DNA of 64,000 nucleotides from Acetobacter aceti (GCF_002005445.1 NZ_CP014692.1:3100501-3164500); one strand, 5' to 3'; counted from the first letter of the stretch, positions 17,245 to 25,709 are shown. A program made the numbers and translations. The notes: a model not told the origin generated them from the letters alone.

Positions 17245-17274
17245 GGACGAGGGGGTCATGTACAACCCTCGTCC
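17245..17274. repeat. 9-bp hairpin just upstream of the fabH ribosome site
   Basis: GGACGAGGG and CCCTCGTCC pair around a 12-base loop. On the minus strand the stem ends four bases before the AAGG that serves fabH, in the plsX-fabH gap. Confidence 0.7.
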
Positions 17275-17343
17275 GCTGTCTTCAGTTCACAGAAACCACG
17301 TCAAAACTACCGACAGGCACGGGGCAGATCACCCGAGCCTGAA

Positions 17344-18444
17344 TCATGCCGCAGGCTGGCGCTCCACATCGGTGAGGGACCGATTCGTCGTCAGAGAGGG
17401 CATGTTCCCCAGACGGGTCCGAATCCCGTCGTTGAAATGATGCGTGACCATGTCCATCGCCACGTCGACGGCGGACGCGAAACCTTCAGCATCCGTGCCG
17501 CCATGTGATTTCACGACAACACCATTGAGTCCCACAAAGACCGCACCGTTATACCGGCGCGGATCAAGCCAGTCCTTCATACGTTCCAGAGCAGGACGCA
17601 CCAGAAGGTAGGCCAGACGCCCGGCAAGGCTGCTGGTGAACACCTGCCTGAACAGACCGGACGCCATTTTCATGGCGCCTTCGCCTGTCTTCAGCGCCAC
17701 GTTCCCCGTAAAGCCGTCCGTCACGACAATATCCGTCGTGCCCGCCGTGATGTCATGTCCCTCGATAAAGCCGTGAAACTGTCCGGCCAGCGGACTGTCT
17801 CTCAGCACATCGGCGGCCTGACGCAGCTTCTCGTCACCCTTGAGCTCCTCCGCGCCGACATTCAGCAAGCCGATCGTAGGAGCCGGAAGACCAAGCACAG
17901 CCTTGGCGAAGGCTTCACCCATGACCGCGAACTCAACCAGATTACGCCAGTCACACGCCACGTTGGCCCCCAGATCCAGCATGACGACATCGCCTTTCAT
18001 GCTGGGACTGATAGCCGCCATGGCAGGGCGCGAAATGCCTGGGAGAGTTTTTATGACGATCTTGGCAAGCGCCAGCATCGCGCCGCTGTTTCCAGCCGAC
18101 ACGACACCTGCCGCTTCTCCACCAGCGACCGCATTCATGACCATGCGCATGGACGAATCCTTCAGCCGCAGTGCAGCCGTGGGTTTCATCTCCATACTCA
18201 CAGCGGAAGGCGCATGCCTGAGCGTACAGATGGCGGCGGCTTTAGGATGCCGGGCAAGAAGCGGTCTCAGACGTTTTTCGTCACCGACAAGCAGCACCCG
18301 GGCTCCCGGATGCCGATCCGCTGCGACAGCCAGTCCTGCAACGACCATCTCAGGTCCGCCATCGCCACCCATCGCATCGACGGCGAGGGAAAACGGTTCC
18401 GGACTCTGGGCAGTCTCTGCGGCGGAGCGCTCCACCTCACTCAT
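17344..18444 (-). CDS. plsX: Phosphate acyltransferase PlsX
   Basis: Converts acyl-ACP to acyl-phosphate for phospholipid synthesis; a peripheral membrane enzyme. It has 366 residues with the family opening SLAVDAMGGDGGPEMVV and later LDLGANVACDW, DIVVTDGFTGNVALK and VFVGLNGVVVKSHGGTD. About 20 extra residues precede the conserved opening, so a later start (for example GTG 18435) is possible. The annotated ATG lies inside a perfect 14-bp inverted repeat, and a 7-codon leader ORF stops on it, so initiation is probably controlled. It is followed by fabH. Confidence 0.95.
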   Translation of the reverse strand: MSEVERSAAETAQSPEPFSLAVDAMGGDGGPEMVVAGLAVAADRHPGARVLLVGDEKRLRPLLARHPKAAAICTLRHAPSAVSMEMKPTAALRLKDSSMRMVMNAVAGGEAAGVVSAGNSGAMLALAKIVIKTLPGISRPAMAAISPSMKGDVVMLDLGANVACDWRNLVEFAVMGEAFAKAVLGLPAPTIGLLNVGAEELKGDEKLRQAADVLRDSPLAGQFHGFIEGHDITAGTTDIVVTDGFTGNVALKTGEGAMKMASGLFRQVFTSSLAGRLAYLLVRPALERMKDWLDPRRYNGAVFVGLNGVVVKSHGGTDAEGFASAVDVAMDMVTHHFNDGIRTRLGNMPSLTTNRSLTDVERQPAA

Positions 18445-18470
18445 GAATGCGATCCGGCATTCATGAGTGA
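18437..18470. promoter_or_regulatory. Inverted repeat enclosing the plsX start codon
   Basis: Fourteen bases (18437-18450) are the exact reverse complement of 18457-18470, with a 6-base spacer. In the mRNA the plsX AUG lies in the 3' arm and another AUG lies in the 5' arm. Confidence 0.85.
18441..18464 (-). CDS. Possible 7-codon leader ORF of plsX
   Basis: ATG at 18464 opens a frame reading MNAGSHS and then TGA; the TGA overlaps the plsX ATG as ATGA. Its ribosome site is weak (CCAGG twelve bases upstream). The overlap suggests translational coupling inside the hairpin, but chance cannot be excluded. Confidence 0.3.
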   Translation of the reverse strand: MNAGSHS

Positions 18471-18522
18471 AGCGTGCCTGGCTTGATCAGGAATACCGCT
18501 TGTCAAGTTACCAACACCGCAA

Positions 18523-18726
18523 TCAGGCGCGAACTGCAACTTTCAGAGCCTTGCCGGCCGCAATCACTTCACGACCGTCATAATGGCCACAGTGGCTGCA
18601 GACGTGGTGCGGGCGCTTCAGCTCACCGCAGTTTCCGCACTCGGCATGGGCTTCGACACTCAGAGCCTGATGGCTGCGACGCATACCACGGCGGGAAGGA
18701 GACGTTTTTCTTTTAGGTACAGCCAT
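18523..18726 (-). CDS. rpmF: 50S ribosomal protein L32
   Basis: A 67-residue protein of the large ribosomal subunit. It opens [20 protein letters not shown], the invariant L32 start. It has a four-cysteine zinc ribbon (CGNCGE...CSHCGHY), the zinc-binding form. GGAGG lies upstream of the ATG. The rpmF-plsX-fabH order is widely conserved and links ribosome and lipid synthesis. Confidence 0.98.
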   Translation of the reverse strand: MAVPKRKTSPSRRGMRRSHQALSVEAHAECGNCGELKRPHHVCSHCGHYDGREVIAAGKALKVAVRA

Positions 18727-18878
18727 GGGTGCAAGCCCCTCCGAAATGATGGTATCCCGGAACCGCCGGAAAACGGAACCTGAGACATAACTACAATTGA
18801 GCGCGGGGCTCTACCAGACCAGCACCGGTTCCGCAAGGACTGATCGAAAACTGACAGGTCCGCACAGGATGCAGACGT

Positions 18879-19454
18879 TCACGAACCGTCGCGTTTAAGC
18901 CTGGAAAGAGCGGCGAAAGGATTGGGGCGTTCCTCGGCCTCGTCTTCCTCGGCCTGCCGGGAAACCTCATCCTCGGTCAGAACAGCCGCAGGCCGCGTCA
19001 CGCCGGGACGACGCGGATACGGATCAAGGATGAGAGAGAGCTGCTCGACCGCGGCTTCCCCGAGATCAATCACGTCACCATCATAAGGAATATCGTCGAT
19101 TTCATCCAGCTCGCTGTTCTCATCGAAGGATCCGTCATGCTCGGAAGCCGGGACGAATCGAATGACGAAGCGCTCGGCGATCACATCCTCGAACACCTCC
19201 AGCGTCAGCACGCAGAGCTGGCTGAGCCGGACCGTCATCGATCCCGTCGCCAGCACCGTATGTCCTGTCTGAGGATGGAGTTCATACCGACATGTCAGGC
19301 TCGCCACATTTGGCAAACCAAGCCGTTCCGCAATGCGGACACATTCGGTCGCGGTCGCGGTCACCGAGATTTCACGGGGAGAGTCGACGGACGCACCCCG
19401 CAATGTTCGCACAAGAACGGGACGGGAAAATTCGGAAACTCCGGAATCAGTCAC
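18879..19454 (-). CDS. YceD/DUF177-family protein
   Basis: A 191-residue protein of the DUF177 (YceD) family, encoded next to rpmF in most bacteria. Proposed roles concern 23S rRNA accumulation, by analogy with plant and E. coli members. The conserved features are the central CRYELHPQ, the acidic middle and the short LDEIDDIPYDGDVIDLGEAAVEQLSLILDPYPR motif region. The canonical CxxC...CxRCL pairs are only partly kept (AECVRIA, LSQLCVL). The GTG start is preceded by AAAGG. It is divergent from bamE, with 141 bp between. Confidence 0.88.
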   Translation of the reverse strand: MTDSGVSEFSRPVLVRTLRGASVDSPREISVTATATECVRIAERLGLPNVASLTCRYELHPQTGHTVLATGSMTVRLSQLCVLTLEVFEDVIAERFVIRFVPASEHDGSFDENSELDEIDDIPYDGDVIDLGEAAVEQLSLILDPYPRRPGVTRPAAVLTEDEVSRQAEEDEAEERPNPFAALSRLKRDGS

Positions 19455-19595
19455 TCTATACAGTCCTTTCCCGACACAAAGCCCGATGATAGCGCCATCA
19501 GTGTGACAGAAAACACTCTATCGGACATCCGCTCCTTGTGCTTTAACAATAACAATATTTACTGGGTCCATTCGCGGAGAGAACAGACTACCGTC

Positions 19596-20195
19596 ATGTC
19601 AAAACGCCAGCCTTTCTCCCGGACTGAATCACGGCCGGCCACAGGCAGCCGCAGCAGACAGGCCTTTATGGCGCTGGGGCTGACGACAGGCCTCTTTCTT
19701 CTCTCCGGCTGTTCGGTGTTCGAAAACTCACCCATGCCGCGTGGTTCGCTTATCGAGGCTGACGATTACAATCAGCTCAAGCCGGGTGTGAGCAATCGCG
19801 CTGACGCCCTTGATCTGCTCGGATCACCAACCTCCAAGGCGACCTTCGACGACAATACCTGGATTTATGTGTCGATGATGACGGCGCCGACCCCGGCGAA
19901 CTTTCCGCACATCACAAAGCAGCAGGTCGTTGTCCTGAACTTCGATCAGGCCGGAACGCTCCGCTCGCTCAGAACGCTCGGCCCCAAGGACGCCAAACAT
20001 CCGGGCATGGTTGGTGACAAGACACCGACACCGGGCACCAAAATCAACATCCTTCAGGAAATCATCGGCAATGTCGGGCGTTACAACCCGATGCAGGGCA
20101 TGATGAACAACAGCTCCTTCGGCGGCGGCAGTGGCGGAATGGGCATGAGCAACAACGGTCCGGGCCATGGCGGAGCGGGCAACAGTCTGCCCTGA
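19596..20195 (+). CDS. bamE: BamE/OmlA-family outer-membrane lipoprotein
   Basis: Small lipoprotein of the BAM complex that inserts beta-barrel proteins. The frame is open from 19137, but the biological start is ATG 19596, which gives a basic N-terminus, a hydrophobic stretch and the lipobox LLSGC with Cys39. The SmpA/OmlA domain follows (LIEADDYNQLKPGVSNRADALDLLGSPTSKATFDDNTWIYVS, about 54-96). The last 45 residues are Gly/Met/Asn-rich (SSFGGGSGGMGMSNN) and unlike the E. coli protein, which is shorter. In alphaproteobacteria this gene commonly lies opposite yceD, as here. Confidence 0.93.
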   Translation: MSKRQPFSRTESRPATGSRSRQAFMALGLTTGLFLLSGCSVFENSPMPRGSLIEADDYNQLKPGVSNRADALDLLGSPTSKATFDDNTWIYVSMMTAPTPANFPHITKQQVVVLNFDQAGTLRSLRTLGPKDAKHPGMVGDKTPTPGTKINILQEIIGNVGRYNPMQGMMNNSSFGGGSGGMGMSNNGPGHGGAGNSLP

Positions 20196-20202
20196 TCTTT
20201 CC

Positions 20203-20258
20203 GGGAGAGCAGGGCGCTCTCCCACGCCACCTCCCATCTGCTGACCGGTTACCGGTCA
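20203..20258. repeat. Hairpin and palindrome between converging bamE and envZ
   Basis: GGGAGAGC/GCTCTCCC (20203-20210 with 20216-20223) forms an 8-bp stem. Next to it TGACCGGTTACCGGTCA (20242-20258) is a perfect 8-1-8 palindrome seven bases past the envZ stop. The first is a likely shared end of transcription; the second could be a protein site or chance. Confidence 0.5.
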
Positions 20259-20264
20259 ATCAGG

Positions 20265-21629
20265 TCATCGAGGCAGGGTGATGCACACATTCAGGCCGCC
20301 GCGGGCGCTCTGCCCGAGCCTGATTTCTCCACCATGCGCATGCACGATATCGCGCACGATTGTCAGTCCAAGACCAGTGCCGCCTTTCTTGCTGCTTGAA
20401 AACGCCCGAAAAACCTCTTCCCTGCGCTCCGGCGGAATACCCGGTCCATCATCATCCACCTCGATCATGATGCTGTGCCCTTCGTGACGCGCTGAAAGCC
20501 ACAGGGCCGCATTAAGACGCCGGCCATTTTCCAGAAGATTGCCCAGCATGCGACGCATCGCATCCGGCCGCGCCTCAATGACCAGACCAGGCTCACAGGC
20601 CACCCCCATCACCCGGCCTCCGGCGCGCACGATGGCAGCCGCGACATCCTCCAGCAGCATGGCGACATCCAGATTCTCCGGAGCCTCGGCCCCCTCCCCA
20701 CGCGCGAAGGAGAGATAACTCTCGATCAGTCGCTCCATTTCAGCGACATCGCCGATCATGTCATGCACGTCATCCCGGAGCAGTGCGGCATCCACCATGC
20801 CGGACTGGGGGAACATGGCAAAGGAAAGACGCAGGCGGGTCAGAGGCGTTCTCAGATCGTGAGACACGCCTGCAAGCACTGCGGTACGCTGTATGACGAA
20901 TCGGGAAATACGTTCCTGCATGCGGTTGAAGGCCACAGCGGCCTTACGGACTTCGCGGGCTCCTTCCGGCCGGATCGGACCAACATCCCGTCCCAGACCG
21001 AACTGCTCGGCGGCCTTGGCCAGACGCCTTACGGCCCGCACCTGATTCTGCATGAACAGAGCCGCCACACTGAACAGCAGCAGTGAACTGCCCAATGCCC
21101 AGAGTACGAAAAGCCAGATCTGCCCGACATCGAGCCGCTTACGGGGAGCGTCAACCTTCAGCACGCCGTCAGGCAACTGGATCATGATGAAAACGTGGTG
21201 TTCGTCCGTCAGCCAGTCCACGAAAAACGGATAGGAAATGAAGGCCTGAAGCGTCCGGACAAGGTCTTCGTCCATCGGCCCGACAACGTGGGTCGAACCC
21301 AGTTTCGTCAGTTTCGCATTCTGATGCCATTCCACGGCAAGCTGCGTGCGTGACCGCACCTGCTTCGTCAGCCACGCCCGGTCGGCTCGTGTCTGATAGC
21401 GCTCCAGAAAATCCAGCGACAGACTGATTTCAGAGACCACACTTTCGGACATGCGACGGGACATCACGTGCAGATAATTGCCGTAAAACAGTTCCAGCGC
21501 GATTCCCTGCGTAACCAGCAGGGGAATCAGCACAATCAGCAGAGAGCGGCCGAGAAAGGAATTGGGCAGAACGCGCCGCACGGACCGGTCGAGGCGGCCC
21601 TCACCCCAGAATGTGCGCCAGCCACGCAT
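20265..21629 (-). CDS. envZ: EnvZ-type sensor histidine kinase
   Basis: Membrane sensor that autophosphorylates and controls the response regulator encoded upstream. It has 454 residues: TM1 about 26-48, a periplasmic sensor loop about 49-168, TM2 about 169-193, HAMP about 194-245, then the EnvZ/RstB-type H-box AGVSHDLRTPLTRLRLS with phospho-accepting His257. The catalytic domain keeps the N-box (LLENGRRLN), DDDGPGIP and GTGLGLTIVR. The N-box reads NLLENG where NLLxNA is usual. It starts eight bases after the response-regulator stop, so the two are co-transcribed. Confidence 0.95.
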   Translation of the reverse strand: MRGWRTFWGEGRLDRSVRRVLPNSFLGRSLLIVLIPLLVTQGIALELFYGNYLHVMSRRMSESVVSEISLSLDFLERYQTRADRAWLTKQVRSRTQLAVEWHQNAKLTKLGSTHVVGPMDEDLVRTLQAFISYPFFVDWLTDEHHVFIMIQLPDGVLKVDAPRKRLDVGQIWLFVLWALGSSLLLFSVAALFMQNQVRAVRRLAKAAEQFGLGRDVGPIRPEGAREVRKAAVAFNRMQERISRFVIQRTAVLAGVSHDLRTPLTRLRLSFAMFPQSGMVDAALLRDDVHDMIGDVAEMERLIESYLSFARGEGAEAPENLDVAMLLEDVAAAIVRAGGRVMGVACEPGLVIEARPDAMRRMLGNLLENGRRLNAALWLSARHEGHSIMIEVDDDGPGIPPERREEVFRAFSSSKKGGTGLGLTIVRDIVHAHGGEIRLGQSARGGLNVCITLPR

Positions 21630-21637
21630 GACTGCCG

Positions 21638-22393
21638 TCAGATTCCCGGTTTCAGCATGTAGCCCTTGCCACGAAGCGTGTGCACATAGCGCGGCTCACG
21701 TGGGTCTGCTTCGATACGACGACGCAGGCGCGTCACCTGCACATCGACAGCGCGTTCTCCGATTTCCGTCATATCCAGAGCGTTCGCGATCTCTTCGCGC
21801 GACAACACCTCGTTGGGGCGGCGGGAGAGAACCGCCAGCAGCGCCGCCTCGCCGCCGGTCAGATGCACAACACCGTCCGGGCCGGAAAGAATGCCCCGGC
21901 TGGGATCGAATTCGAGCGCCCCCAGCCTGACGATTCGCAGATTATCGGATGGCGGGGGGGGCGCGTGTTTACGCAAATGCGCTTTCAGACGGAGCAGCAG
22001 CTCACGCGGTTCGAACGGCTTGCCCAGATAGTCATCGGCCCCGGCTTCAAGTCCCGTGATCCGGTCTTCCGCCTCTCCTCGTGCCGTCAGAAGCAGGATG
22101 GGAATATCCAGCCCCTGTCCGCGCAGGGATCTGGTCAGTTCCAGACCGTCCTCGCCCGGCATGGTGACATCCAGCACCAGAGCATCCGGCAGCATGAAAC
22201 CCAGCGCCTGACGCGCCTCGGCCGCGGACGAGGCGCCGGTGACCCGGAAACCGTTTTCCTTAAGGTAACGCTGAAGAAGCCGTCTCAGACGGGCGTCATC
22301 ATCCACCACCAGCACGTGAGTGGTGCTGTTTTCGTCTTCAGAGGCCATAAGGACATCGTCCCTGCCGGCTTTCTGCGTCGCCTCACTGGCCAT
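21638..22393 (-). CDS. ompR: OmpR-type response regulator
   Basis: Transcription factor of the EnvZ pair. The receiver domain has the acidic pocket VDDDARLRR, phospho-acceptor Asp75 (LVLDVTMPG) and Lys in YLGKPFEPREL. The C-terminal OmpR/PhoB wHTH ends DVQVTRLRRRIEADPREPRYVHTLRGKGYML. I start it at ATG 22393 (GGAGG eight bases upstream), overlapping the marR stop by 11 bases. An ATG at 22348 also gives a full receiver and opens with the same residues MASE, so the first 15 residues are uncertain. Confidence 0.95.
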   Translation of the reverse strand: MASEATQKAGRDDVLMASEDENSTTHVLVVDDDARLRRLLQRYLKENGFRVTGASSAAEARQALGFMLPDALVLDVTMPGEDGLELTRSLRGQGLDIPILLLTARGEAEDRITGLEAGADDYLGKPFEPRELLLRLKAHLRKHAPPPPSDNLRIVRLGALEFDPSRGILSGPDGVVHLTGGEAALLAVLSRRPNEVLSREEIANALDMTEIGERAVDVQVTRLRRRIEADPREPRYVHTLRGKGYMLKPGI

Positions 22394-22940
22394 CACGTCG
22401 CCCTCCCCTCACTGAGTCCCTGGCCTGTCTTTCCCGCCGCGCGAGAAAGGTGCGACTGCCCTCGGACAGCATTCCCTGCAGAACCTGCCGGAAACCCTGC
22501 ACGGCGTTACCTCCCGCTTCCCGATAGGCCGCCACCATACGTTCGCGCTGCACAGCGAAAAGCTGCGCTTCGATTTCAGCCCCTTCATCGGTCAGGAACA
22601 GAAAGCGCTGCCGACGGTCCTGTCGTCCCTGCTCAATCCTGACGAGGGCGCGCTCCTGCAACTCGTTCAGTGTCCGTGCCAGGCTCTGTTTCGTGACACA
22701 CAGAACACTCTGCAACTCCCCCACAGTCAGCCCCGGCTGGAATGCCAGCATCTGCAGGGCCCTGTGCTGCGCCACGCCAAGGCCGAACTGCGTCAGAACC
22801 GGTGAAGCCGCCTGCCCCATATCGAGCGAGACCAGCAACATCAGCTCCTGAGCGAGCCTGATCTGCTGCTCCCGGAGGAACAGAACGCCGTCTCCTGCGA
22901 CAGTTTCTCCCCCGGTCCGGGCTTCAACGAATCGTTTCAC
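22383..22940 (-). CDS. MarR-family transcriptional regulator
   Basis: A 185-residue winged-helix regulator. The HTH is visible as LTVGELQSVLCVTKQSLARTLNELQERALVRIEQGRQDRRQ, with the wing Asp-Arg-Arg typical of MarR. It matches the PetP-like MarR that precedes ompR-type genes in alphaproteobacteria. One cysteine sits in the recognition-helix region (VLCVTKQ), which could be redox-sensitive, but that is inference. It overlaps COQ9 upstream (ATGA type) and ompR downstream, so def-COQ9-marR-ompR-envZ reads as one unit. Confidence 0.92.
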   Translation of the reverse strand: MKRFVEARTGGETVAGDGVLFLREQQIRLAQELMLLVSLDMGQAASPVLTQFGLGVAQHRALQMLAFQPGLTVGELQSVLCVTKQSLARTLNELQERALVRIEQGRQDRRQRFLFLTDEGAEIEAQLFAVQRERMVAAYREAGGNAVQGFRQVLQGMLSEGSRTFLARRERQARDSVRGGRRDGQ

Positions 22941-23599
22941 GCTGCCCTGAGCCCCCCTGGCCGGAACATACGCTGCTTCAGCTCACCCAGACGCCGTGTC
23001 CGGGCCAGGCCCGAGTCCAGAATCCGCTCCACCCTGCCATGATCAGCACCACCCAGCCAGGCCAGAAAGGTTGGGACGTAAATACCGGTGAGGCTGATCC
23101 GTTTGGTCGCCCACGTCACGCCGCCCGACACGTCTTCCGATGCGTCCCAGATGGCATTCACGGTCCGCGACAGAATACGTGGCGCTATTGTCCCCGCGCA
23201 GGGCGACAGCAGCACCGTCGCGGCGCGGCGCTCCGCAGTACGGTAGGGCTCCAGAATATCCAGCCGTTCCAGAACAGCCCTGCGGACTTTCTGGCTGAGG
23301 CGCGGACACTCGCCCTCATCGATGGCCAGCAGAACACGCTCGGTCATCTCACGATCGACCAGATCAGCCCAGGCCTCAAGAATTTCGGTGCGTCCACCGG
23401 GAAACAGAAGATCGGCGTCCGGCCCCGCCACGTCCTTCAGCGCTGCCAGCGTCCATCCTTTTTCTCCGGCCACCCCAGCCAGCGCTTTCAACGCCTGATC
23501 CCGTTCCCCGGAATGCTCAACGGACGGCGGCGTCATTCCCTGAAGCAGCCCGTAGCCCGCGCCCGCCGCAAACTGAAGAATCCTGTCCCTGCCACTCAT
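22937..23599 (-). CDS. COQ9-family ubiquinone biosynthesis protein
   Basis: A 220-residue member of the COQ9 family, a lipid-binding TetR-like fold protein that assists the ubiquinone hydroxylation step. The diagnostic C-terminal stretch is present (WDASEDVSGGVTWATKRISLTGIYVPTFLAWLGG). Acetic acid bacteria rely on ubiquinone for periplasmic dehydrogenase chains, so the role fits. It overlaps def upstream and marR downstream by four bases each. In many alphaproteobacteria COQ9 sits next to rpsU; here def lies between them. Confidence 0.9.
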   Translation of the reverse strand: MSGRDRILQFAAGAGYGLLQGMTPPSVEHSGERDQALKALAGVAGEKGWTLAALKDVAGPDADLLFPGGRTEILEAWADLVDREMTERVLLAIDEGECPRLSQKVRRAVLERLDILEPYRTAERRAATVLLSPCAGTIAPRILSRTVNAIWDASEDVSGGVTWATKRISLTGIYVPTFLAWLGGADHGRVERILDSGLARTRRLGELKQRMFRPGGLRAA

Positions 23600-24150
23600 T
23601 GTTCACTGCGTCCCAAAATGGTGTCCGGCGTCAGAAACCGGCTCACTTCCGTATCAAAGCCCATCAGACCAAGATCTGTCATCCGCATCGGGTAAAGAAC
23701 GCCATCCAGATGATCCGCTTCGTGCTGGATCACGTTTGCGTGGAATCCCTCGGCGATTCCGGAAACCGGAGATCCTGTCCGGTCGAGTCCCTGATATCGA
23801 ACCCGCGCATGGCGAGGAACCCAGCCACGCAATCCCGGAATGGACAGGCAGCCTTCCATCCGCAGACGCACTTCATCATCGACAGGCTCCAGAATCGGAT
23901 TAATCAACACCTGCACGCCCTCAGGCGCCTGCTCTCCCTCTTCCAGACGGGAGGTCGGCACATAATAGACAAAAATTCTTTCTGAAACATGCACTTGTGG
24001 AGCGGCAAGACCCACTCCACCAGCGTCGTGCATCGTGTCGATCATATCGTCAATCAGGGTCTGGATGGCCGGATCAGCAACGTTTTCCACAATCCCGGCA
24101 GTCTTCAGAAGGACCGGATGCCCCATGCGGGCGATCTTTAGTAATGTCAT
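23596..24150 (-). CDS. def: Peptide deformylase
   Basis: Removes the formyl group from nascent proteins; metal-dependent. The three motifs are GVGLAAPQ, EGCLSIPG (metal Cys) and QHEADHLDG (two metal His and the catalytic Glu). I start it at ATG 24150, with AAGG five bases upstream; a GTG two codons earlier has worse spacing. fmt, the usual partner, is not here. It converts into COQ9 by an ATGA overlap. It is divergent from rpsU, with 234 bp between. Confidence 0.95.
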   Translation of the reverse strand: MTLLKIARMGHPVLLKTAGIVENVADPAIQTLIDDMIDTMHDAGGVGLAAPQVHVSERIFVYYVPTSRLEEGEQAPEGVQVLINPILEPVDDEVRLRMEGCLSIPGLRGWVPRHARVRYQGLDRTGSPVSGIAEGFHANVIQHEADHLDGVLYPMRMTDLGLMGFDTEVSRFLTPDTILGRSEQ

Positions 24151-24384
24151 GCTCACCTTGCTCTCCGACGGCCTGACAGGATACGCCGCATTCCGACGTG
24201 ACAGAAACGCCCATTCTTTCCCAAGCCATGATCCACGGATTCGATTGTCTTTTCCTGCGGGCGTGTGTTAAGGACGCGGCCAACTCAGATACGAGGCTCC
24301 ACACAGGAGTCCCGTACACCCTATAGAAACTTGTGAACCGGGCATGATCGAGGTCAGCAGGTTCTTTCAGGAGACGACCAGCCA

Positions 24385-24588
24385 GTGCAGGTTCTCGTTC
24401 GTGACAACAATGTCGACCAGGCTCTCAAGGCCCTCAAGAAAAAGATGCAGCGCGAAGGGCTTTTCCGCGAGATGAAGCTTCGTCGCCACTATGAGAAGCC
24501 TTCCGAGCGTCGCGCTCGTGAAGCAGCAGAAGCTGTCCGACGCGCCCGCAAGATGGAGCGCAAGCGTATCGAGCGTGAAGGCTTCTAA
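24385..24588 (+). CDS. rpsU: 30S ribosomal protein S21
   Basis: A 67-residue basic small-subunit protein. The sequence opens [20 protein letters not shown] and ends in a long Arg/Lys/Glu helix, as in all S21 proteins. GTG start with AGGAG eleven bases upstream. It is a single-gene unit with a strong terminator; a possible -10 element (TATAGA) lies at about 24322-24327. Confidence 0.97.
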   Translation: MQVLVRDNNVDQALKALKKKMQREGLFREMKLRRHYEKPSERRAREAAEAVRRARKMERKRIEREGF

Positions 24589-24607
24589 TCCAGCCCCGCT
24601 TTACGCC

Positions 24608-24642
24608 AAAAAACCGGCCTCCTCAGGGACGCCGGTTTTTTT
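24608..24642 (+). terminator. Rho-independent terminator of rpsU
   Basis: AAAACCGGC (with a preceding A run) pairs with GCCGGTTTT around 12 bases and ends in seven T. Confidence 0.93.
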
Positions 24643-24778
24643 ATGCCTGGAAAAGTTTCTCCACATCTTCTCATGAAGATATACGCGCCGCATTTCCCTG
24701 CCTGACAGACAGTTTTCATCATGCGTTCACGACTCTCGTCTTGAATGCGGTCAACCGCGCATCAAGACGAGATACCCG

Positions 24779-24979
24779 ATGGCAGACCTGAGTGATGATG
24801 ATGAAAAGCTTCTCCAGCAGGAAGCTGGCCTCACTCCGGAAACCATCCGGACAATAGCGGCTCTCGGTTTTACTCTGACACGCACTGCTTCGCTTTTAAG
24901 CTACATAAAGGAGCTGACTGAGGAGGCCGAGCACCGCAGCTCTCCGGCACGCAATCCCGGAGAGACTCCCGGAGGCTGA
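24779..24979 (+). CDS. Small acidic protein of unknown function
   Basis: A 66-residue frame opening MADLSDDDEKLLQQEAGLTPETIRTIAALGF. The first 50 residues look helical and acidic, with a small hydrophobic patch (TIAALGFTLTRTASLLSYI); the tail is Pro/Gly-rich. The ribosome site is weak (GACGAG). It lies between the rpsU terminator and trxA. I do not recognise it. The amphipathic pattern favours a real gene over chance, but confidence is limited. Confidence 0.5.
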   Translation: MADLSDDDEKLLQQEAGLTPETIRTIAALGFTLTRTASLLSYIKELTEEAEHRSSPARNPGETPGG

Positions 24980-25346
24980 ACCGGCATCTCAGGTTTCCCT
25001 GCTCGCCCATTGCGCCTTACTCAGAGTGAGACGGACCGCTCTCCGATCACCTTACATGCTGCGTTCAGACCATGCTTCCCCGTGTGACCAGCCCGGAAAA
25101 ACCGCTTTTCAGGCCGGCATATATCCTGCAAAAACCAGACAGTTCTGCCCTTCGCCCCTCTGTTTTCAAACCGGATCAGCATCAGGCGGACTGCGTCCTT
25201 TTGTGGGGCTCAGACCCAGACACCCTGAAACGGACATGCCAACGGCGGATGCATCTGCAAAACTCTTCATGCCTCGGAGAGAAGGGGCTTGACCTGAGGC
25301 CAACTCACCCCAACTGTTCAGGCACACCTACACAAGGACGACGCAC
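24980..25346. other. Intergenic region before trxA
   Basis: 367 bases with no supported gene; short frames here have poor composition. A TTGACC near 25289 could be a -35 element for trxA, but no good -10 follows at the right spacing. Confidence 0.4.
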
Positions 25347-25673
25347 ATGAGCGAAAACACCGTCGCAGTCAGCGACACCACTTTCGAGACTGATGTACTG
25401 AAGGCCTCCGGTCCTGTTCTGGTCGATTTCTGGGCAGAGTGGTGCGGTCCCTGCAAGATGATTGCGCCGGCGCTGGATGAAATCGGTGCGGAGTTCAAAG
25501 GCCAGCTAAAGGTGGCAAAGGTCAATATCGACGACAACCCCCTCACACCGAACACATTCGGCGTTCGAGGCATTCCGACCCTCATCCTGTTCAAGGATGG
25601 CAAGCCGGTGGAAACAAAAGTTGGTGCGCTTCCCAAGAGCCAGCTGAAAGATTGGGTAAAAGGACTGGTCTGA
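25347..25673 (+). CDS. trxA: Thioredoxin
   Basis: Cytoplasmic disulfide reductant of 108 residues with the classic active site [10 protein letters not shown] (Cys33, Cys36) and the cis-proline loop GIPTLILF. It is transcribed alone. In many alphaproteobacteria trxA follows addA and folC; those genes are not here. A terminator follows at once. Confidence 0.98.
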   Translation: MSENTVAVSDTTFETDVLKASGPVLVDFWAEWCGPCKMIAPALDEIGAEFKGQLKVAKVNIDDNPLTPNTFGVRGIPTLILFKDGKPVETKVGALPKSQLKDWVKGLV

Positions 25674-25683
25674 CCTTTTACAG

Positions 25684-25709
25684 GCCGGAGAGTGCTCTCT
25701 CCGGCTTTA
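25684..25709 (+). terminator. Terminator of trxA
   Basis: Perfect 9-bp stem GCCGGAGAG/CTCTCCGGC with TGCT loop, followed by TTTAT. Confidence 0.85.

Noticed and set aside
19137..19595. N-terminal 153 residues of the long frame in front of bamE
   Set aside because: They overlap yceD on the other strand. The lipoprotein signal begins at 19596, so they are not part of the protein.
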